Source: Takakia lepidozioides (lineage: Eukaryota > Streptophyta > Takakiopsida > Takakiales > Takakiaceae). Taken from it: a stretch of 64,000 bases of DNA. The notes under the pieces were generated by a model. It was not told where the DNA came from and ran no database searches. It worked only from the letters and a program-made list of their open reading frames with translations. Below are positions 58,801 through 64,000 of this stretch, piece by piece. Numbering within the stretch: position 1 is the stretch's first letter; each line of letters opens with the position of its first letter. The position numbers and the translations under genes were made by a program. The stretch lies in contig CM060733.1 in assembly GCA_030704615.1 (NCBI GenBank), positions 64,726,001 through 64,790,000 of the forward strand. The letters are read 5' to 3'.

Positions 58801-58944
58801 AAGTATTATCCGTGCAAGCATCTTTATTACATTTACTTGAAGAGGTTGAGGATGAACGTGATTATTGATGACTTTATTCATGCACCGGCGTTGAGCGTGA
58901 ACGAGCTGCACAAACTCCTCCTTAGGGATTCCAGAAATCATTGA
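55870..58944 (+). pseudogene. MULE-like transposase with GCM/WRKY-like and SWIM zinc fingers
   Basis: Two exons: about 55870-57448 and 57535-58944 (GT-AG), about 995 codons. N-terminal zinc region: CFQFKSRGHRNETDWTGTAH, then CAHCKEPPHCMFVCNAKQF, of the GCM/WRKY-like kind seen in MULE transposases. DDE core candidates are Asp in MGAHVYDTHCRML, Asp in FRGFMADNAQANWGAI, and Glu in TTNIAESVHSSWR, with the family's C-x2-H reading SCGFHF. The SWIM finger is CNCTDFSLMEAKKG then YYPCKHLYYIYLKR. A one-base shift in CCCC near 56390 and a TGA at 57008-57010 (Arg expected) break it. It would cut and paste the element. The start is uncertain; the ORF at 36675-37303 may be an earlier exon before the inversion. 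Confidence 0.75.
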
Positions 58945-59094
58945 TGGGGCAAAGTGAATCCTCCATATGGATATTTTCAATTGCATTTTCATGTATCAGA
59001 CTTTTTTTTGCAGTGTAATGAAATGCACCCCAAAACTCCTGGAATGAGGCCATATTCCATTCAAACTGAGATCCAACAGAAGCAGTTGTGGGGC

Positions 59095-59425
59095 TATTTC
59101 TGGAAAAATGGCGCCGAATTTCTCTATTTTGGGCCGAAAACTGGCTTAGTCCCAACATGCACTGGTACCCCTGTGTCTGGGAAAATGGTGCCGAATTTCC
59201 AGTTACATGGCCCAGAACTGCCCAACATCTGTGCAATCCCCGGCACCATGTACCGAAATTCGGCGCCACATTTCCAAATTTTGGGCTTACACACCTGTCA
59301 TGAGGGGACCTATAGCCGCGGAATTCGGCACCATTTTTCGCCAGAGAGACCTATTACCGCGAAATACGTCACGATTCTTTCCGGTTATGGACCCTATTAC
59401 CGTGAAATTCGGCGCCATTTTTGCA
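59095..59425. repeat. GGCGCC palindrome array D
   Basis: Five sites near 59105, 59184, 59258, 59325 and 59408 with GGAAAAATGGCGCCGAATTT or its reverse complement. They lie between the transposase stop and the terminus, mixed with CTATTACCG(C/T)GAAAT subterminal motifs that also occur near 45749 and 60480. Confidence 0.8.
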
Positions 59426-59612
59426 CATGTCGCTGGGAATTGGCATGAGCGGAAGACGAAATATCATGAGCACAACTCTCAAAATTACAATTTCCCCTTC
59501 AAGGTGCCGAATAATATATTTGTTTTTTCTGACACATTCCATTAAATTAATGTTTTATAATGTTTTTTATTTTTGAAATTTGTACTTCTGCTCATGAAAA
59601 CCGATTGTCTTG

Positions 59613-59658
59613 CTACTCCGCTCATGCCGCTCATGCCGCTCATGAAATAGCTAACCTC
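59613..59658 (+). repeat. Terminus 2 of the MULE-family element
   Basis: Direct copies of CCGCTCATG lead to the end GAAATAGCTAACCTC at 59658. Read inward it is GAGGTTAGCTATTTCATGAG, nearly the same as the starts at 60428 and 61523 and matching 45850. It is followed by the duplicate CTATTTGTGGG at 59659-59669, the reverse complement of 45851-45861. Confidence 0.7.
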
Positions 59659-60427
59659 CTATTTGTGGGCCCATTAATGCATTCAGGGCAAGGGTAATGG
59701 AACCCTTTCCGAGTACAGAAAAGAGGGACTTATGCCACATGTGTTGTCCTACTGGACATTCCAGGTGGGAATGTCCACGGAGGGGGTGGAATTAAGAAGT
59801 TACCTAAGCAGACAACAGCCAATCAGGAGTGAGAATTTCATGCAGGTGGTTCCCTCCAAGAAACAAGAACAAGAAATTGGAAGTGTTATGAGCGGAAGAG
59901 TCGGGGTGGCTCCGAATAGCCAGTGTCTCGACGGGAGGGGCAATCAAAGCACTAGCTTTGTAGCTATGGTGGATGTAACGGATTACACGCTTGCTTTACT
60001 TCTCACGAAGTGGCGCAAGGACGGACGAATTGAGAGTACATTTTCTCTCACTCGATACTTGCAAACCCCACAGGCTTACACGCAATTACCTGTTCCATTC
60101 TGTGCCAACCATACCTTTATGCTCTGTGCCCTGCAAGTTTTCCTTCAGCTGTTTCAAACAAGACCTTTTTGTTTGTCCAGAATGAAGAGAGTGAAGGGAA
60201 TGGAGTATATCAGGGTGAAGAGCACCATGATTCTGCAGAAGCAAACAATTGCTACACCGCAGGCAGTGCAGCTGCTGAGGGAGTTGCGATTGGAGGGGCT
60301 GCTACGCAAGGACTGGTCCTTGCATCATCGGCAGTATATGATTCAATTTCTTCAGAACTTTGAGCCTCGGACAGGAGTTACCCAGGTGAGGGGAGTAGAT
60401 ATAGAAATCACTCCCCAGTACTTGCAG
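59659..60427 (+). pseudogene. Interrupted host repeat, downstream half (G3 accessory ORF)
   Basis: From GGGCCCATTAATGCATTCAG onward this matches the G3 accessory ORF on the opposite strand. The frame 59732-60424 covers RSENFMQVVPSKKQEQEI to RGVDIEITPQYLQE. It is cut at 60427 by another element of the same MULE family. In this copy the ILQKQTIATP link is intact, which shows that the TAA in G3 is a later mutation. Confidence 0.65.
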
Positions 60428-61522
60428 GAGGTTTACTATTTCATGAGCCCATGAGCTCATGAGCCCATGAGCGTGCATCCACGGAATTAGAAATTATCTG
60501 CCGTTAGTGACGGTAATAGGGCATATATCCACGGTAATAGGCACTGTTTCTGAACTCCGGGGATGCGGCTAGGCCTATTGCGGCGCCGTTATTCACATTT
60601 AGGGTTTGGAAAAAGAATTAAAAATGGCAGGAGATGGGTTAATCACGGTGCCATAATACCAGCTTCGTGCTTCTCGAAAAATTTCTTGGTAGTGATGACT
60701 TGAGACCGGCCTATTGCTGCGACGTTTTTTTGTTTGTGGTCACCCAAAATTATAAAGTAATGTCTGACATTGGCTTATTGCAACACTATTATATCATTTG
60801 TAAAGGTCTTGTTGTTCCCAACACCTTATACTAGCCTATTGTTGTGTCATTTTTCTGTCAAAGATAAGAGGTCCCATCACATAATATAGTTGAATTGGTT
60901 TTTTTTAAGACTAAATAAATCCCACATTGACTGAAGAGAGGTTAGGAAATTGCCATTCACTCTCCACCCAAGCTTGCAAAGTGTCCTCCTCAGCGCCATC
61001 ACTTTCAGACGTGGACATAGCGATAAACTTGAGTACTTTGGCCTTGACAATTCTTGTATTGGGCCTCCCTCAATTGTATTCTCTCATTTCTTGCAGCCAG
61101 TAATTGCTCTACCCGATTAGGCCTCTCCGCCCTCCTAATGGATCTCTAGTAGCCGTGTTTGCATACAATGGGAAAAGAAATAAGAAGGGGAGGAGGAGAC
61201 CGAAGTTGAGGAGGCTCAAGTACGGGAGAAGCCGCTTCCCCCAATGCATGTATTTGAGTGAGTTGCACCATTGTAAGTGTGTTGGGTTCAATTATAGCGA
61301 CATCCATGTTTGACCATTATAAACCCTAAACGTTTGTTGACATATGGCAATATTTACATACTGCCATGTTACAGCCTTGCAGACTCGTCCAATGAGGAGA
61401 TGGTTGATGAAACAAAGACTGAAATACAAATGCAATTTTTTGCCAGAAGGTCCTTTCTTGCAGTCCTCATCGTCCTCATGCTCCTCCTCTGCTGGCAACT
61501 GCTGCAGGCCCACTACATGGGA

Positions 61523-61800
61523 GAGGTTTACTATTTCATAAGCAGAAACCATGAGCCATGAGCCATGAGCCGCATGAGCCGCATGAGCGGTGAGCCGAAG
61601 TCTAAGATACGCGGATTTCATGAGCGGACTCCTCCAAATTTGGAAATGCGGCAGATTAAACAAGTATTAAAATAGTAGTTTTTTATTTGACCTTGCCATT
61701 TTTGGACGTTCCAGATCATGTAATGCGGTGAAGATATGTCGTCAGTAACAAGTCCGCTCATGGTTTTTTAGATCCGCTCATGGAAATAAGTGACCGTGCA
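61523..61800. mobile_element. Short element with the MULE-family terminus
   Basis: Begins GAGGTTTACTATTTCATAAG, followed by CATGAGCC/GCATGAGCGG direct repeats. It may end near 61790, where CCGCTCATGGAAATAAGTGAC forms an imperfect inverted match. It has no coding capacity, so it would be a miniature derivative. The right boundary is uncertain. Confidence 0.4.
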
Positions 61801-62373
61801 ACGGGAAATCCAGTATACCACTGCAAAAGGACGTCGCATACTGGCCTGTATAGAGTATTCCGCGGTTTTACATGCCTTAACATTGGAATGAAGCTGACCC
61901 TTTTGCCGCGATTGAACCAATGGAGTCTGCACCAATAGAGTCTGCAGTACTTCACAATTCTGTCTTCTTCGGGTATTCGGCGGGAAAGATTTGCAACTGA
62001 ACTGGGAAATAAGGTGCCGCATTAGGGTTGGCACGTGCGAAATTTCGGAGCGGTTTGGTGTTGGCGAAGGCCGCCTCTACCAGTACCTACGACGATACTT
62101 GGAAATGCGGCGCCGCATTTCCTTGTCGGAGGTCGAATGAGGAAAGCAAGTTTTCGGAAAGCAGAAAAACATGAACCCTCCAACATACAAAAATACATGC
62201 ACGTGGAAACAAGTGAACGATATAGTAATATCTTAGTTCGAGCAAAACAGGTTACTGGTAGGCAAGACATATGTCGGACCTTTCTGTGGCCAGAGTCTGA
62301 GGTACTGGCAGCAGTACAGTTCTATTATCCGAAAAGGATGGGCGTACCATTGTATTGGGACCGCAAGCCAAGC

Positions 62374-62739
62374 TCACTGGTCCCCTGGATCCATATTCAG
62401 AAGAGTGTGAACCTCTTGGGGGCTCAACCCTGGTGCATGTATGAAGTGATGAGTTGTGGAATTACAACGGAGTCTCTTTAGGTACACGTAGTACAAATGC
62501 TTGCAAGGGCAGTATGATGCCCCCTTGTTTGCCATGATCTGGAAGTCGGTGCAATTGCAGGTGGGTAATTCTGAAATGGTGATGGTGTACACCTCATTGC
62601 GAACAGCTGAGCCTGCCGTGGCGATCTGATACACACGCCCGAATCCTGGTGGGGGCACTTCTGTCGAGCTCTGGATTGTACAGTTCATCCGAAGTGCATT
62701 CCCCATCCTTGTCTCGTTCACTTTTGAGGGAGGTCGCAA
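62374..62739 (-). pseudogene. Transposase SWIM-domain fragment
   Basis: Homologous to the end of the transposase at about 58577-58940: RPPSKVNETRMGNALRMNC, FGRVYQIATAGSAVRNEVYT, the SWIM finger CNCTDFQIMANKG then YCPCKHLYYVYLKR, and the final helix HAPGLSPQEVHTLLN. The frame is open to its stop, unlike much of the family here. The upstream part is missing. Confidence 0.75.
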
Positions 62740-62745
62740 GCATCA

Positions 62746-63780
62746 TGAGCGATCGCAAGCAATGTTGTTGCAGTAAGGCGATTCGATCCTCGGGGAGGAT
62801 CGTTCCTTGGCCTTGAAGTAGGCCAAGAAGAGTGCACTGGGAGGAGCTGAAGAGGCTCCACCCTTGGCCGGGACTTGGAGGAAGTCGGCCGAACTAGCTA
62901 GTGGAGAGTAGAGTCAAGTGTGGGGTTTGGTTCCTTACCATGGGACGCCATGGTACAGAAACAAACTCCTTGATGTGGGACGCCACAACTTGGATGTTCG
63001 TTTCTACAAAATGGACAAGTCGATGAGGACATCGACTCCCTATTGGTAGGGGTGTGTGTCGCAGCCCTTTGCCTTGAGGGCAGGGAGGTCGGGACACAAG
63101 AGGGGCTGCCCGTGTGGTGGGGGCAGTAGCAGCGATAGGTACGGGGGCTGAAGCACCCTTGAGTGCCCAAGGCACTCAAGGAGGCGGAGGCGCTCACTAG
63201 GTGGAGCCCCGCACACCGGGTTGCGGTGGGGGTGGCTCACAAGGGGTGGTGGTAACTTAGTGGGACTTAGTGGGGGTGGCATAGGACTCACCATGGGGGT
63301 GGAGACCTTGTGGTGGGAATCGTGGGGAGTCTTGGGACTCATCACGGTCCATAAGGGCCGTGGTGAGCGGGCCAAGACTCACCGCGACTCACCACCGGGA
63401 ATCGAGGGTCTTCGTGGTGGTTCGCCATAAAATGGCATGGCTGGTTGTGAAACCCCCGCGGACAGCTACAGAAGTATATATAGGGAGTAGTAACCCCGAG
63501 AACGGTGCAAGCCCGTTGGTGACCAAAAACTAGTGAGTAAGCGAGCGAGCCGGAAAGCGACCAAAGAGTGGGGAGCTGTTCCGGACTGCCATCTACCAAA
63601 GGGAATTCTCCTAGTCCCAATTAGGTGGAGGGTTTTAGAGGGAAGCGAAGGGGACCGTTATGTCCTGGTGAGCAGCCGAAGCTCCAAGTTGGCCCGACGG
63701 CCAGGTTGGGAGTCAGGCGCGCGCATCAAAGCGAGTAACTATGACTTGAAGGGGAGTTTACCGAATTGAGGTGCGCGACA
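62746..63780 (+). repeat. 5' LTR of a retrotransposon at the right edge
   Basis: The 3' boundary is firm: the sequence ends GGTGCGCGACA at 63780, two bases before a primer-binding site. A TATA-like GTATATATAGGGAG lies at about 63475, as expected for the LTR promoter. G-rich repeats (GGTGGGGGTGG) fill 63210-63330. The left boundary is only estimated from where the transposase fragment stops. Confidence 0.6.
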
Positions 63781-63782
63781 CT

Positions 63783-63794
63783 TGGTATCAGAGC
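63783..63794 (+). promoter_or_regulatory. Primer-binding site, initiator tRNA-Met type
   Basis: TGGTATCAGAGC is the standard plant retrotransposon primer-binding site complementary to the 3' end of initiator tRNA-Met. It lies two bases after the LTR end. Confidence 0.85.
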
Positions 63795-63835
63795 TTAGAG
63801 TTCAGTACGCGATCGTCCTTGGGATTGGCCTCATC

Positions 63836-64000
63836 ATGGGGTCGGGCAAGCCGAAGCGAAAGCGGAACGGCCCAAAAGATGATGATCCCGGTGAGCCCGA
63901 TGGGGGCGGTGTGTCACCGAGGCGGCCGTTTGAGGAAGCGATGCATGTTTCCGAAAATGAGGCCGCCCAAGAGCGGGAGGAATCCGAGGAGTCGGAGCCC
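63836..64000 (+). CDS. Start of gag, incomplete at window edge
   Basis: An ATG 42 bases after the primer-binding site opens a frame without stops to the window end. It begins MGSGKPKRKRNGPKDDD and is rich in Arg, Lys, Asp and Glu, as gag leaders often are. The family cannot be told from 55 residues. Confidence 0.55.
   Translation, partial: MGSGKPKRKRNGPKDDDPGEPDGGGVSPRRPFEEAMHVSENEAAQEREESEESEP

Larger units (their letters stand above)
60428..62745 (-). mobile_element. Second MULE-family copy, truncated
   Basis: Starts GAGGTTTACTATTTCATGAG at 60428 with CATGAGC repeats, followed by CACGGTAATAGG-type subterminal motifs (60480-60545). A GGCGCC palindrome lies at 62102-62125. A SWIM-domain transposase C-terminus lies at 62739-62374 pointing to this end, the same order as the 55.87-59.66 kb half. 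A further terminus-like sequence at 61523 marks a nested short element. The transposase is cut near 62745 by the next LTR element. The stretch 60550-62370 otherwise has no supported gene. Confidence 0.55.

Overview
This window is nuclear DNA from a land plant. It holds a spliceosomal-intron gene for the plant chromatin-assembly protein FAS2, a relic of RPL23A, PLS-type pentatricopeptide (PPR) modules, and CACTA, MULE, Ty3/gypsy and LINE elements. The PPR style and transposon density suggest a seed-free lineage such as a fern, lycophyte or bryophyte, but the sequence alone does not settle this. Most of the window is nested, decayed mobile DNA. The only gene I find with an intact, in-phase reading frame is FAS2 (23.6-31.4 kb, + strand, 12 exons, 525 codons).

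Layout. 0-0.65 kb: spaced imperfect palindromes. 0.75-8.3 kb: a minus-strand LINE relic (endonuclease near 7.4-7.9 kb, RNase H near 0.9-1.6 kb), split by a 3.2-kb CACTA-like element that carries PPR scraps and by a GC-rich dispersed repeat. 8.4-14.2 kb: Ty3/gypsy pieces and a truncated gypsy element (G1). 16.7-18.3 kb: a broken coiled-coil gene. 20.9-22.0 kb: the C-terminus of a CACTA transposase. 22.1-22.9 kb: an RPL23A relic. 23.6-31.4 kb: FAS2, whose introns hold four LINE 3'-end insertions, three with readable target-site duplications. 32.5-35.2 kb: a gypsy 3' LTR with an accessory ORF. 46.1-52.06 kb: a minus-strand gypsy element (G2). 52.06-53.5 kb: tandem PPR units. 62.7-64 kb: an LTR, primer-binding site and gag start of another retrotransposon running off the edge.

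The most interesting object is a large MULE-type transposon, now in two pieces. One piece (about 36.2-45.85 kb) carries an 11-exon gene for a protein with a ParB-like domain and a C-terminal domain resembling an N4/N6-type DNA methyltransferase. The other (about 55.67-59.66 kb) carries a MULE-like DDE transposase with GCM/WRKY-like and SWIM zinc fingers. Both share terminal repeats (GAGGTT..CTATTTCATGAGCGG), a subterminal CACGGTAATAGG motif and dense arrays of palindromes centred on GGCGCC. The two halves of the interrupted target, each with the same 11-bp duplication, sit at 45.85 and 59.66 kb in opposite orientation. A separate repeat is split at 36.17 and 55.67 kb in the matching way. Both observations are explained by one inversion of about 19.5 kb. 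A second, truncated member of the family lies at 60.4-62.7 kb. A transposon that encodes its own putative DNA-modification protein and is studded with one palindromic motif resembles, in outline only, VANDAL elements, whose accessory protein acts on motif arrays in the element. Both genes here carry stops or frameshifts, so these copies are probably dead.
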